A stretch of 46,248 nt of DNA from an uncultured Gemmatimonadales bacterium (GCA_947259405.1 CAMYLY010000016.1:1-46248), one strand, 5' to 3'; shown: positions 23,978-32,964, counted from the stretch's first letter. Numbers and translations are program-made. Notes: generated by a model not told the origin, from the sequence alone.

Positions 23978-25099
23978 GTGCGCGACGCCTCGGTGGATGC
24001 GTCCACCCTGTGGGGAGCGGTCCCTCTCCTTTCAACGTTAGTCGCGGTCGCCTGGGTATGGGATATTTCGTGGCAGGCGTCTGTGCGTCAGGTGACTTTC
24101 TGGAGCCCTCCGCACCTCACCCTGTTAATATGCGCCTTGGCCGCCGGCGCGGCGAGCCTGAGTCCAATCGTCCTGGCTCGGAGCGCCGCCGCTCGAACGG
24201 CTGGCGCCGTCCCCGGGCTCCGCCATGGGCCGCTTGTCTTGCGGGTCGGTTCGCTTCTCGCGATCGGAGGGTTGGCGCTGGATCTCCCGGGGCATCAAAG
24301 GACCGCTGAGCAGGTTGCCGTGCTCACTGGTCCCCATGCGGTGGTCGGCTTGTCAGTGTTGGTTGTCATCTTCGGCGGCCTACTGACCGCGATGGAGCAC
24401 CGAGTATGTGACCCGCGGGCGTCGCGTTGGCAAGAGCTCCTGGTGCTGCACGGATGGGGTCTGATCGTGTTGTGGATCGCTACTGCGGCGACCGAGTACG
24501 TTGCCCGTCCCAATCTCTGGCATGGGTCAGAGTTCTACCAGGTTGGCGCCGCGATCTTCCCCGTGGTCCTTGTGACCGCCTCACGCTCATCGATGATCCC
24601 CTGGGGGGCTACTCTGGCGGCGGCAACATACATGACCATTACGTTGCTGATGGTGTGGTTACTTCCGCTGTTCCCTGTGCAGCCGCGACTTGAGATCGAC
24701 ATGGGGGTCGCGACGCACATAATGCCGCCCACTTTCCCGCTCCTGCTCGTCTTCCCGAGTATCGGCGTTGACCTTTGGCTTCGAACCGATCGTCGGGGCT
24801 GGCGCGCGCTCGTCCCCCTCGGTGGAATAGCTGTCACCTTCGAGCTACTTCTCCTCGCAGCCCACTGGCCGTTCGCCGATTTCTTGTTGTCGCCGCTGGG
24901 TCGCCACGACCTGTTTGCTGCAGACCAGTGGCCGTACCACGCGCGGCCTGGTTCATGGCAGTACGCCTATTGGACTGTTGATGTTGGCACCAGGGCCTTC
25001 GCGCTGGGGGTCCTACTCGCCATCCTGCTAGCGGCCGTCTCTGCTGGGATCGGGCTAGGGATCGGCAACCGCCTGCGGCCATTGCCCAGCAACGGCTGA
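23978..25099 (+). CDS. Polytopic membrane protein of unknown family
   Basis: A 373-residue inner-membrane protein with about nine to ten hydrophobic segments: WGAVPLLSTLVAVAWVWDIS, LTLLICALAAGAASLSPIVL, LLVLHGWGLIVLWIATAATE, ATYMTITLLMVWLLPLFPVQ, FPLLLVFPSIGVDLWL and a C-terminal LGVLLAILLAAVSAGIGLGI. Recurrent His and acidic residues near membrane edges (SPPHLTLL, ATHIMPPTF, PFADFLLSPLGRHDLF) are visible. No family is recognised. The start is GTG at 23978; a second GTG lies five codons on. It directly precedes the ACP gene in the glycan cluster and could be a membrane acyl- or glycosyl-handling component, but nothing in the sequence shows it. Confidence 0.7.
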   Translation: MRDASVDASTLWGAVPLLSTLVAVAWVWDISWQASVRQVTFWSPPHLTLLICALAAGAASLSPIVLARSAAARTAGAVPGLRHGPLVLRVGSLLAIGGLALDLPGHQRTAEQVAVLTGPHAVVGLSVLVVIFGGLLTAMEHRVCDPRASRWQELLVLHGWGLIVLWIATAATEYVARPNLWHGSEFYQVGAAIFPVVLVTASRSSMIPWGATLAAATYMTITLLMVWLLPLFPVQPRLEIDMGVATHIMPPTFPLLLVFPSIGVDLWLRTDRRGWRALVPLGGIAVTFELLLLAAHWPFADFLLSPLGRHDLFAADQWPYHARPGSWQYAYWTVDVGTRAFALGVLLAILLAAVSAGIGLGIGNRLRPLPSNG

Positions 25100-25120
25100 C
25101 TCGCGGCGTCGTTCTTTGGT

Positions 25121-25136
25121 GTTGCATGCTTGCAAC
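25121..25136. repeat. Perfect inverted repeat upstream of the ACP gene
   Basis: GTTGCA-TGCT-TGCAAC, 6-base arms with a 4-base loop. It sits in the 208-bp gap between the membrane protein and the ACP gene. No T-tract; it could be an operator or a weak hairpin. Confidence 0.4.
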
Positions 25137-25307
25137 AGTCCCTAGGCTGGTTGGACCGTCGGCCCTTACGACTCGTGCCAGCCTACCGGCTTTGTCCGGT
25201 ACCTTTGGTCTCCAAATTGCACTGGACGGGTGTCGAGTATGTTTTCGGTTTGGAGCTGAGCTTCAGGCCGGGTGTGAATGGCGCTGTGCCCTACGAAGGA
25301 GCCATCT

Positions 25308-25604
25308 GTGAGGGAAGAACTGCTAAGTCTGGTTACGGGGTGTGCGCGGGAGGTGGGGGAACTGCAAGAACTAGAGCTCCCGAGTGACCTGACGCCACAC
25401 ACGCAGTTGTTCGGCCAGCAAGGCCTGTTCGATTCCGTGGGGCTAGTCGGTCTCGTCGTGGCGGTGGAAGAAGCGATTGAGGATCAATATGGACTCAGCG
25501 TGACCTTGGCTGACCAGCGGGCGATGTCCCAAGAACGAAGCCCGTTTCGCACGGTTGGATCCCTGAGCGAATACGCGGTCAAGCTCATCGAATCATCGCG
25601 GTGA
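25308..25604 (+). CDS. Acyl carrier protein
   Basis: A 98-residue stand-alone carrier protein. GTG 25308 was chosen because AAGGAG (25296-25301) lies 6 bases upstream; the frame continues above without ribosome-site support. Helix 2 carries the phosphopantetheine site: LFGQQGLFDSVGLVGLVVAV, with Ser about 43 in the D-S-x-G context. Acidic residues typical of ACPs follow (VEEAIEDQYG). It is distinct from housekeeping AcpP in its longer loop 1 and TLADQRAMSQERSPFRTVGS segment. The stop overlaps the SDR start as GTGA. With the following SDR and AMP-ligase it forms a set for loading and modifying an acyl or amino-acyl group. A phosphopantetheinyl transferase is not in the window. Confidence 0.85.
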   Translation: MREELLSLVTGCAREVGELQELELPSDLTPHTQLFGQQGLFDSVGLVGLVVAVEEAIEDQYGLSVTLADQRAMSQERSPFRTVGSLSEYAVKLIESSR

Positions 25605-26311
25605 GTGACGTCGCCAAGGGTCCGGTGACGGTCATCACTGGTACCAGCCGGGGGATCGGGGAGCATCTCGCGAAGCACTACCTTCGACTCGGACATCGGG
25701 TTGTCGGATGCAGTCGCCGTTCCCTCCAATGGAAACACGAGCAATACATACATCATGAGACCGACGTGTCGGACGAGGCAGGGGTAAAGCGACTCTTTGC
25801 CGACGTCCGGAAGCGCTGGAACCGGGTCGATCATCTGATCAACAATGCGGGCCTGGCCTCAATGAATCACAGCCTTGTGACTCCCTTCTCGACTGTTCAC
25901 GATATCGTGCAGACCAACTTGGTGGGGCCGTTTCTATTCTGTCGTGAGGCTGCCAAGCAGATGGGGAAGCGACGCTTTGGTCGCATCGTGAATCTCACGA
26001 CCGTTGCCGTACCACTCAAGTTAGCTGGTGAAGCTGTATACGCCGCATCCAAGGCCGGCGTCGAGTCGCTTACCCAGGTCCTCGCGCGTGAATTGGCTGA
26101 GTTCGGAATCACGGTGAATGCGGTCGGGCCGGTCCCCATCGCGACCGACCTGATTCGCGGCGTGCCGCGCGACAAGATCGACCACCTTCTGTCGCTGCAG
26201 GCGATCCCGCGCATGGGGACATGTCAGGACGTCGCGAACGTGATCGATTTCTTTCTGAGACAGGAAAGTGATATGGTGACCGGTCAGACTCTGTACCTCG
26301 GCGGCGTGTGA
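25601..26311 (+). CDS. FabG-like SDR oxidoreductase
   Basis: A 236-residue classical short-chain dehydrogenase. The cofactor loop VITGTSRGIGEHLAK is at 11-25; structural LINNAG and catalytic Y-x3-K in GEAVYAASKAGVESLTQVLA are present. The position 13 residues before the Tyr, normally Ser, is Thr (NLTTVAVP), which is uncommon and may alter activity. The C-terminus PRMGTCQDVANVIDFFLRQE, then GQTLYLGGV, is standard for FabG-type enzymes. GTG start, 4-base overlap with the ACP, and its own stop overlaps the AMP-ligase start. It probably reduces or oxidises a 3-keto/3-hydroxy-acyl group on the adjacent ACP. Confidence 0.88.
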   Translation: MSDVAKGPVTVITGTSRGIGEHLAKHYLRLGHRVVGCSRRSLQWKHEQYIHHETDVSDEAGVKRLFADVRKRWNRVDHLINNAGLASMNHSLVTPFSTVHDIVQTNLVGPFLFCREAAKQMGKRRFGRIVNLTTVAVPLKLAGEAVYAASKAGVESLTQVLARELAEFGITVNAVGPVPIATDLIRGVPRDKIDHLLSLQAIPRMGTCQDVANVIDFFLRQESDMVTGQTLYLGGV

Positions 26312-27648
26312 TGCACATCGACTTCCTCTTGACCGTGTTTCGGGAGCAGGGCTTAGGCGACGCCCTGATTTGGCGTGATCGCGCATACTCGTACGAGTGG
26401 ATGGCCGAGGCGATCGAACGATGGTGCAGCGAGCTGCGCGATCGCGGCGTGGAGTCGGGGACCGTTGTGAGTTTGGAGGCAGACTTCTCACCGAACTCGG
26501 TGGCTTTGATGCTTGCGCTGATCGAGCGCGCGTGCATCATCGTTCCGCTGACGACGTCCGTTCAGATGAAGAAGCCGGAATTCCGCAGTATCGCAGAAGT
26601 AGAGTTCATCATCAAAATCGACTCTGCCGACGCAGTTCAGTTTCGGGCCACCGGCGCCACCGCAAGGCATGAATTTCTCAACTCACTCAAGAACGGAGGT
26701 CGGCCCGGCCTGATTCTGTTTTCGTCGGGGTCGACCGGGAAAAACAAGGCTTCGGTGCACGATTTCGTACCATTGCTTGAGAAATTCAGGGTTCCTCGAC
26801 ACTCGAAGCGTTCGATCACGTTCCTCTTATTTGACCACATCGGTGGAGTGAACACCCTGCTCTACGTTCTGTCAAACGGCGGATGCGTGATCACGGTGGA
26901 GGACCGATCTCCTGATGCGGTGTGCGCGGCGATTGCCAGTCACAGAGGTCAAATCTTGCCGACATCACCGACGTTCATCAACCTTCTCCTGCTCAGTGAG
27001 GCGTACAAGCGTCACGATCTGTCTAGTCTCGAGTTAGTAACGTATGGTACGGAAGTCATGCCTCGGAATACGTTGGAGTGTTTTCACCGCTTGTTCCCTG
27101 GTATCCGGATGCTGCAAACGTACGGGCTGTCCGAGGTCGGTATTCTGCGGTCCAAATCGAAATCGTCAGATTCACTTTGGGTAAAGGTGGGTGGAGAGGG
27201 TTTCGAGACCAGAGTTGTCGATGGGTTGCTTGAAATCAAGGCGCAGTCCGCGATGCTCGGATACTTGAATGCGGACAGTCCGTTCACAGAGGATGGGTGG
27301 TTCCAGACCGGAGATGCGGTCGAGGTGGACGGAGATTACCTTCGTATCCTGGGGCGGAAATCTGAAATTATCAATGTTGGGGGCGAAAAGGTCTATCCGG
27401 CGGAGGTGGAGAGTGTTCTCCAGCTCATGGAAGGCGTCGAGGATGTCGCCGTGACTGGCAGAACGAACCCCATCACCGGACAGATGGTGACGGCACGAGT
27501 GAAACTCACGGCGGATGAACCGGTGACCGAATTCCGAAAGCGGATGGGTCACTTTTGCCGACAACGGCTTGCCAGGTTCAAGATCCCGCAAAAGGTCGAA
27601 CTCGTTGCAGAGAGTCTACACGGCGAGCGATTCAAGAAGATGCGGTGA
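26311..27648 (+). CDS. AMP-dependent acyl/amino-acyl ligase (adenylate-forming)
   Basis: A 445-residue ANL-superfamily enzyme, short like MenE-type ligases. Core motifs in order: A3 P-loop LILFSSGSTGKNKASVHD (about 140), LFDHIGGVNTLL, LVTYGTEVMP, A5 QTYGLSEVG (about 268), A7 GWFQTGDAVEVDG, A8 GRKSEIINVGGEKVYPAEVE, and the C-terminal Lys region GERFKKMR. It activates a carboxylate as an adenylate and could load the ACP two genes upstream. ATG 26311 overlaps the SDR stop by one base (TGATG); GTG at 26308 is an alternative. The last of the three tightly coupled genes; substrate unknown. Confidence 0.88.
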   Translation: MHIDFLLTVFREQGLGDALIWRDRAYSYEWMAEAIERWCSELRDRGVESGTVVSLEADFSPNSVALMLALIERACIIVPLTTSVQMKKPEFRSIAEVEFIIKIDSADAVQFRATGATARHEFLNSLKNGGRPGLILFSSGSTGKNKASVHDFVPLLEKFRVPRHSKRSITFLLFDHIGGVNTLLYVLSNGGCVITVEDRSPDAVCAAIASHRGQILPTSPTFINLLLLSEAYKRHDLSSLELVTYGTEVMPRNTLECFHRLFPGIRMLQTYGLSEVGILRSKSKSSDSLWVKVGGEGFETRVVDGLLEIKAQSAMLGYLNADSPFTEDGWFQTGDAVEVDGDYLRILGRKSEIINVGGEKVYPAEVESVLQLMEGVEDVAVTGRTNPITGQMVTARVKLTADEPVTEFRKRMGHFCRQRLARFKIPQKVELVAESLHGERFKKMR

Positions 27649-27691
27649 GCGCAACCGTCGTGAGTTTGAGCGCCGTGAAGCTACGGGCCAT

Positions 27692-27709
27692 GTGTAATCT
27701 CAATTACAC
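27692..27709. promoter_or_regulatory. Perfect 18-bp inverted repeat upstream of the GT4 gene
   Basis: GTGTAAT-CTCA-ATTACAC, 7-base arms, ending 15 bases before the GTG start of the GT4 gene at 27725. Its position fits an operator or a 5' leader hairpin of that gene. Not followed by a T-tract. Confidence 0.45.
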
Positions 27710-27724
27710 GACCACACTCGGTAC

Positions 27725-28855
27725 GTGACTCCCGAACGCCGATCGAGTCGAATCCTCTACCTCATGAGTGATTTGGGTGGAGGGACTGGCGATCACCTAC
27801 TGACGATGATCAAACATTGGGATCGGGGTCGTTGGGATACTCGCATCATCAGTGAAGCGCCGCTCACCTCGCGGCTCACGCCGGACGTCCCGGTAATGTG
27901 TCTCCGAGAGAACAACCTGTTGGATCGTTTCCCGATCGCCCAGCTGCGGCGGCTGTGGAGGATCAGCCGCTACCTCAAGCGGGATCCCGTCGATCTCGTC
28001 CATTGCTATTTCTATTGGTCGATCATCTATGGAAGGATGCTCAAGCTCCGGAGCAAAACGCTTGTCCTTGTTGAGAATCGTGAAGACGAGGGCTTCAGCT
28101 GGAACCGGCATGATTATGCCTGGCTGCGACGGACCCGTTCGGCGCCGGACCGGATCATCTGCGTGTCGCATGCGGTCAGGAACGTTGTCATCGAACGAGA
28201 GGGGGTCGATCCAGAACGCGTGTTGGTCATTCACAATGGCGTAACGCCTGTTTCCAACGGTGATCACGAACGCATCGCCTTGCGACGCGAACTAGGGATC
28301 GGGGTTGACGCGCTGGTTGTCGGGATGGTGGCGAACCTGAACCGACCCATCAAGGGCGTGCGGTATTTCGTGGAGGCGATGCCACTGATCCTGCAATCGG
28401 TGCCCTCGGTGCGATTTGTTATCTTCGGTCGTGGCAAGGAAGAGGCGGCCCTCCGAAACCAGGCTCGGTCGGTCGGCGTGGAACGAGCGCTCGTCTTTGC
28501 AGGGTACCGCACCGACATCGAGCGATACTATGCAACGATGGACCTGTCGGTCCTGACGTCGCTATCCGAGGGGCTCTCGATTTCACTCCTCCAGTCAATG
28601 AATCACGGGGTCCCCGTCGTCGTTACATCGGTGGGCGGCAATCCCGAGGTCGTGATCAACAGTGGTGCGGGATATCTGGTGCCGCCCCTCGATGTCCCTG
28701 CATTCGCCGGTCGCGTCATCGAATTGCTCCGTGATCCGGACCTGAGGTCGCGCATGGGGACGGCAGGCCGGAAGCGAGTGCAAGATGAGTTTCAAATAAG
28801 CCGAACCGCTGCTCAGTACGATCGTGTCTACGACGACGTGCTCAATTCCCGATGA
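27725..28855 (+). CDS. GT4 family glycosyltransferase
   Basis: A 376-residue retaining glycosyltransferase of the GT-B fold. The N-terminal domain begins ILYLMSDLGGGTGDHLLTMI (glycine loop). The hinge reads RVLVIHNGVTP and VVGMVANLNRPIKGVRYFVE. The donor site reads FAGYRTDIERYYATMDLSVL then TSLSEGLSISLLQSMNHGVP and VVVTSVGGNPEVV. In the E-x7-E motif the second Glu is Gln (SLLQSM), a substitution seen in some GT4 enzymes. The start is GTG 27725, 76 bases after the AMP-ligase. Probably adds a sugar to a lipid-linked glycan on the cytoplasmic face. Donor and acceptor cannot be told. Confidence 0.9.
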   Translation: MTPERRSSRILYLMSDLGGGTGDHLLTMIKHWDRGRWDTRIISEAPLTSRLTPDVPVMCLRENNLLDRFPIAQLRRLWRISRYLKRDPVDLVHCYFYWSIIYGRMLKLRSKTLVLVENREDEGFSWNRHDYAWLRRTRSAPDRIICVSHAVRNVVIEREGVDPERVLVIHNGVTPVSNGDHERIALRRELGIGVDALVVGMVANLNRPIKGVRYFVEAMPLILQSVPSVRFVIFGRGKEEAALRNQARSVGVERALVFAGYRTDIERYYATMDLSVLTSLSEGLSISLLQSMNHGVPVVVTSVGGNPEVVINSGAGYLVPPLDVPAFAGRVIELLRDPDLRSRMGTAGRKRVQDEFQISRTAAQYDRVYDDVLNSR

Positions 28856-29166
28856 GGCCACCCGAAGGCGGGACCGTGGACATGCCCGTTGCAGGTTCGG
28901 AACAGGGGGACACAGCTATTGATTTGACCGATAATGAATCGTTGGTGCTCCATCACTTCACCGTTGACGTCCAGGAGTTTTCCAAGTCTCGGCGTTCGAG
29001 GACTGGCATTCATGATTCGACCCCCGTCGATGGGTGGGACGGCGGTCTCGGTTCGGTGGGGAGAGAGGGATCGGGCGCCGAATGTCGGGATCGCCGCGAC
29101 CGCGGCGAACCGCATCTTGCTGGGACTAAGATCTACCTTGCACTTCGGCGAAGCAAGGCCCGTCGC
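28856..29166. other. Convergent intergenic region, no convincing gene
   Basis: About 310 bases between the GT4 gene and the 3' end of the DUF5916 gene. A plus-strand frame begins at an ATGA overlap with the GT4 stop (28852), but its last half runs antisense through the DUF5916 gene and no family is recognised. Other frames here are equally featureless. It may hold remnants of a gene. Confidence 0.45.
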
Positions 29167-31353
29167 TTACAGACGAAACGCGTACTGCGCTTTGACAAGA
29201 AACTGTGCTTGTTCGAGTGCCCACCGGTCCAGTGGTCGCACGGCGTTGTGATTCAGCACCACGAACACATCACCCAAGGGGTGGAACGTCCATCGGAGGC
29301 GCGTGTTAGTGCCGAGCCGCTGAGAGACGTCGTCGTACTGGACGAAGCTGTTGAGTTGCAGATCGGGCGAGAAGTTGATGAGGAGACGAGCCCCCACCAG
29401 CGATTGCGTGAAGTCGCCCGCAGGGAGCCTCCCGATGATGCGTTCACCAGTGAGTTCGAGTGACGCGCTGGCCGACGGCTTGAAGAGCGCGGAGACCTCG
29501 ATCTGGTGCAGACTCCCGTCGTAAAACCCTCCGAACCACCATGTGACGCGTCCACTCACGCGGCGCTTGGCGGCGAAATCCTGCTCGAGGCGGTACCGGA
29601 CCCAGTGATAGGATCCCGGCTGAATGAGCACGGAATCAGCCACCTCGAACGGCGCCGTCAGCCGCTCGCCTTCGGGGGCCACGTTGAACTCGAACCGCTC
29701 TCCGCTCTCGAACGTCACGTTTACTGGCGCCGTGAACACGCGGTAGCTCTCCCACTGGTTGTCGAGGTCGAGCACTACCCGAGGGAACAACTGAAATCGA
29801 TTCGTGCGGACCCACGGAATCGCCGGCCGAGCCACGTAGTTGAGGGTCGGATTCCAAATCTGCACACCGCGTCTTGGGACAAATCCAAGTGACGGATCGA
29901 AGGCATCACCGATGCGTTTGTACGTGATCGCAAAGTCCAGCGGGTCATTGGGGTAGTCGACCTTGAAACCCACCGCTGCTTTGTCGCCGCTCAGGTCCTG
30001 GCGATCCACGAGCAGCCCCCATACGCCAGCGAGGAAGTTGCGGCTACCTCCGAGCCGAGAGGTCTGGTACGTGAAGTCGACGCCCAATTCGTAGCTGTCA
30101 CTTCGCCCTTCGGGGTCGCCGACCGTCGCGATCATGCCCACGTACGATTCGGCGAGTATGTTTTGCCGGAACCGCACGACGCTCATCTCCGTTTGCGGCA
30201 CGAGGCCGCTCACCTCGCTGGTCTGCACGGCCAGTGCACCGAAGTTCGAGTTCCCGAGGCGGCCATTCACCTTGGCACCGAGCCGGATCGGGACGGCCTG
30301 TCCCTCGAACAGACCGATGCGGCGACTCTGGAACGCGATGAGGTCGGCGCCGCGGAACCCGGCGGTGAGCCCTAACCCGAAGTCAAAGATGTCCGCGCCT
30401 TCGAGGAAGAAGGTCCGCTTCTCAGGAAAGAAGAGGGGAAACCTAGTGAGGTTGGTCCGGCGCGTGTCGACTTCCGTTTCCGCAAAATCGGTCCGCACGG
30501 TGAGCGATGCGATGGTGTTGGGTCCCAATCGTTGCGTCACATCAAGGCTTGGTTCGACGGTCGCATCGAGCACGGCTCCAGCCGGCGGTTTGACGACATC
30601 CGTCACCAGGGAGGGTCGAACGGACAGTCCCACACCTAGACTGAAATCCGCCAGCTCCTGGAGGCGTCCGGCACGGCTCGTCTGCGTAATGGCGAAGTCG
30701 CGGCGCGCGCTCGCCCACCGACTCGTCTCCAGCAGGCGCTGCAACCGACGTTCGATATTGAATCCCCATTCCCGCAAACCGGCCCGGAACGCCAGACTCT
30801 GGATCGGGATCCGAATCTCGACGCTCCAGCCAAAGGCGCCACGCGTCGCGGCGGCTTCCCAGACCGCGTCCCAATCCGCGTTCTCGCCCTCACCCTGCTC
30901 AGCCACCAGGGCATCGTACCGCGCTCCGTTGGGATTCACCGCGAAGACGTAACCGGTGCGCCCGTCACGAAACGTGTCGAGGACGAACTTGATGTGATCT
31001 TCGTTCTCCAACTCCGCATCGCGAGCCTTCGAGAAGCTCACGATCTTAGAAGGGTCTGGGTCATAGCATACGACGCCGATCGTGAGACCACGACGGTCAG
31101 CGAGGACGCGAACCACCGTGTTTCCCGTCAGCACGCCCCCTTCAACTGGATCCGTCATGGTCAGCGTGGCGATCGAGTCGGCCGCGAACCACGCGGGCTC
31201 GTCGAGGACTCCGTCCAAGCGAATGGGGCCCTGCTCCGCCACGGCTCGGAGTGTCGGCACGGATTCCTGGGCCGCGACGGGCGCCGGGGCGGGATAGCAC
31301 ACACAGACGCATGCGGCAACCGCGAGGTGCCGCACCGGGGGGCCGATCGTCAC
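29167..31353 (-). CDS. Exported CBM9-like / DUF5916 outer-membrane protein
   Basis: A 728-residue protein with an N-terminal signal peptide (LAVAACVCVCYPAPAPVAAQ). A CBM9-like carbohydrate-binding sandwich follows (about 40-230: IRLDGVLDEPAWFAADSIAT, TGYVFAVNPNGARYDALVAE, WSVEIRIPIQSLAF). Then comes the DUF5916 region, predicted as an outer-membrane beta-barrel, with strands ending in aromatic residues and FFPEKRTFFLEGADIFDFGL, a signature of the family. The protein ends in FLVKAQYAFRL, consistent with a barrel C-terminal Phe/Leu. GTG start at 31353, 6 bases after the M14 peptidase stop. Function unknown; the family often sits with exported peptidases. Confidence 0.88.
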   Translation of the reverse strand: MTIGPPVRHLAVAACVCVCYPAPAPVAAQESVPTLRAVAEQGPIRLDGVLDEPAWFAADSIATLTMTDPVEGGVLTGNTVVRVLADRRGLTIGVVCYDPDPSKIVSFSKARDAELENEDHIKFVLDTFRDGRTGYVFAVNPNGARYDALVAEQGEGENADWDAVWEAAATRGAFGWSVEIRIPIQSLAFRAGLREWGFNIERRLQRLLETSRWASARRDFAITQTSRAGRLQELADFSLGVGLSVRPSLVTDVVKPPAGAVLDATVEPSLDVTQRLGPNTIASLTVRTDFAETEVDTRRTNLTRFPLFFPEKRTFFLEGADIFDFGLGLTAGFRGADLIAFQSRRIGLFEGQAVPIRLGAKVNGRLGNSNFGALAVQTSEVSGLVPQTEMSVVRFRQNILAESYVGMIATVGDPEGRSDSYELGVDFTYQTSRLGGSRNFLAGVWGLLVDRQDLSGDKAAVGFKVDYPNDPLDFAITYKRIGDAFDPSLGFVPRRGVQIWNPTLNYVARPAIPWVRTNRFQLFPRVVLDLDNQWESYRVFTAPVNVTFESGERFEFNVAPEGERLTAPFEVADSVLIQPGSYHWVRYRLEQDFAAKRRVSGRVTWWFGGFYDGSLHQIEVSALFKPSASASLELTGERIIGRLPAGDFTQSLVGARLLINFSPDLQLNSFVQYDDVSQRLGTNTRLRWTFHPLGDVFVVLNHNAVRPLDRWALEQAQFLVKAQYAFRL

Positions 31354-31359
31354 GTGTGA

Positions 31360-32964
31360 CTAGGGGGTCTCAAAGCCGCGCACAATGGGGTACACGTCCA
31401 CACCATCCAGCGCGCGATCGAGCACGTTCCAATTGGTGAGCCCGTCGGCCGAACGCGGCTCGAGCAGATGAAAGACCAGTCGGCCGAGCGGTTGCGACGT
31501 AGACACCACGAACGACCCCGCGGGCACAACGACGTCCTTCGCCTCGTACACGCCTTCGAGCGTTCGTTCGTTGTGCTGTTGGAACTCGCGCTCGGACGCC
31601 TGGCTCGCCGTAATGCGAAACTCCTCGATCCGCATCGCCTGATCTCGATCGAGCTGTCCCATGCCCACACCGTGATCTCGCAGCTTGTGCAACACCGGTG
31701 TGAGATCCTCCGGAACGATGTAGAACGCCGGGACCCTTTCGGTCTCGGACGGAGCAAACGTTCCGTAGTCTTCCAGGGTCACGGGCGTGGCCACATCGCG
31801 CCGTCGGAGCATCACCTGCCCAGAGTAGGGGTTCCGCTCTTGGTCGACCTCACCCATGAGGATCTCGACCGGCCCCGTGCCCTGGGGCTCCGCGCGAACA
31901 GCCATGGTCATCCCAACGACGGGTGTCCGGTCCACCTCATTGATGATCTGTACGATCTTCGTGGCATTGGACGCGGCGAAGTCAACCGCGCCCTCCACGA
32001 ACCGTAGCGTTGCGATCACCCGTTCTTCGAAGGTCGCGTAGGAATACGCCTCGCTCAGGATGGCAAAGCGGTTGCGGAGGCCAAGGTAGTTGTTGTTGAA
32101 TCGGGGACGATAGTCGAATGTGCGCCAGCGGCGGGGAGCGTTCTGCCCTCGCCCCGCGTTCCCGTAGTAGAACGACTCCCACCCCTGCCTCTCCTTCAGA
32201 TACGTGCTGGCCGCGGGCAACCACTCGTCGCGCAACAACGCATCGACGCGGGGATCGGTATCCGGATGGAGTGGTGGCGCATAGGTGATGTGATACGCGT
32301 GTCGCGTGCCATTCGTGGTGTGGAGATCGATACCCACGTGCGGGTCATACTCGTGCATGAGCCGAATCAGCGCGCGCGCCTCGGGCGAGTCCAACTTCAT
32401 GTGGTCACGATTGAGGTCGTAGCCCTGCGCGTTCGACCGCTGGCCCATGCCTCCGACCGGCCCATGTTGGCCCCGGCGATTCGTGAGTCGAATGCGTTCG
32501 TTGCCGTCAGCATTGTAGATCGGGGCAATGAGCAGCACGAGCGAATCCATCCACTCGGCGTGATCGCCGCGAGCCACATCGCGGAGCAGCATGAGCATCG
32601 CTTCTTTGCCGCACACTTCGCCGGCATGGATGTTCGCCTGGATAAACACGCGCGTCTTGCCCGCCGCAAGCACGTCGGCCGCGGAAGGTCCACGTACATC
32701 ACCCACGACCACGAGTGGCAGCTGTCGGCCTTCGAAGCTGTAGCCGAAGGGCGTGACGTGAATGCGAGGGGATGCGTCGGCCACGGCGTGAAGGAACAGT
32801 CGCACGTCTTCGTATCGACTGGTTTCGGCGTAGTCCGTCTGCTCAGCACGGGTGCGCAGCTGATCGAGGGATTGTGCCGTGAGGACGGGTGGGGTCACGG
32901 TCGCCAGCAGGCCGCTGGCAAGAATCACATGGGTGTATGTCATACGTTCACTCAGTAAGGGCAT
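31360..32964 (-). CDS. Exported M14 family zinc carboxypeptidase
   Basis: About 534 residues. ATG 32964 (MPLLSERMTYTHVILASGLL, signal-like) was chosen over 32943; the frame upstream runs antisense to the lipoprotein genes and is not coding. Zinc ligands are seen as QANIHAGEVCGKEAM (H113, E116) and GIDLHTTNG (H215). Substrate-side residues lie in GYDLNRDHMKLDSPE. The peptidase domain ends about residue 330 with FAILSEAYSYATFEERV, and a 200-residue beta-rich C-terminal domain follows. Probably trims periplasmic or external peptides. It is flanked by paralogous lipoproteins upstream and the DUF5916 protein downstream, all on one strand. Confidence 0.88.
   Translation of the reverse strand: MPLLSERMTYTHVILASGLLATVTPPVLTAQSLDQLRTRAEQTDYAETSRYEDVRLFLHAVADASPRIHVTPFGYSFEGRQLPLVVVGDVRGPSAADVLAAGKTRVFIQANIHAGEVCGKEAMLMLLRDVARGDHAEWMDSLVLLIAPIYNADGNERIRLTNRRGQHGPVGGMGQRSNAQGYDLNRDHMKLDSPEARALIRLMHEYDPHVGIDLHTTNGTRHAYHITYAPPLHPDTDPRVDALLRDEWLPAASTYLKERQGWESFYYGNAGRGQNAPRRWRTFDYRPRFNNNYLGLRNRFAILSEAYSYATFEERVIATLRFVEGAVDFAASNATKIVQIINEVDRTPVVGMTMAVRAEPQGTGPVEILMGEVDQERNPYSGQVMLRRRDVATPVTLEDYGTFAPSETERVPAFYIVPEDLTPVLHKLRDHGVGMGQLDRDQAMRIEEFRITASQASEREFQQHNERTLEGVYEAKDVVVPAGSFVVSTSQPLGRLVFHLLEPRSADGLTNWNVLDRALDGVDVYPIVRGFETP

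Noticed and set aside
28852..29463. Plus-strand frame that overlaps the GT4 stop as ATGA
   Set aside because: Its second half is antisense to the DUF5916 gene and reads as a shadow frame; the first half has no known match.
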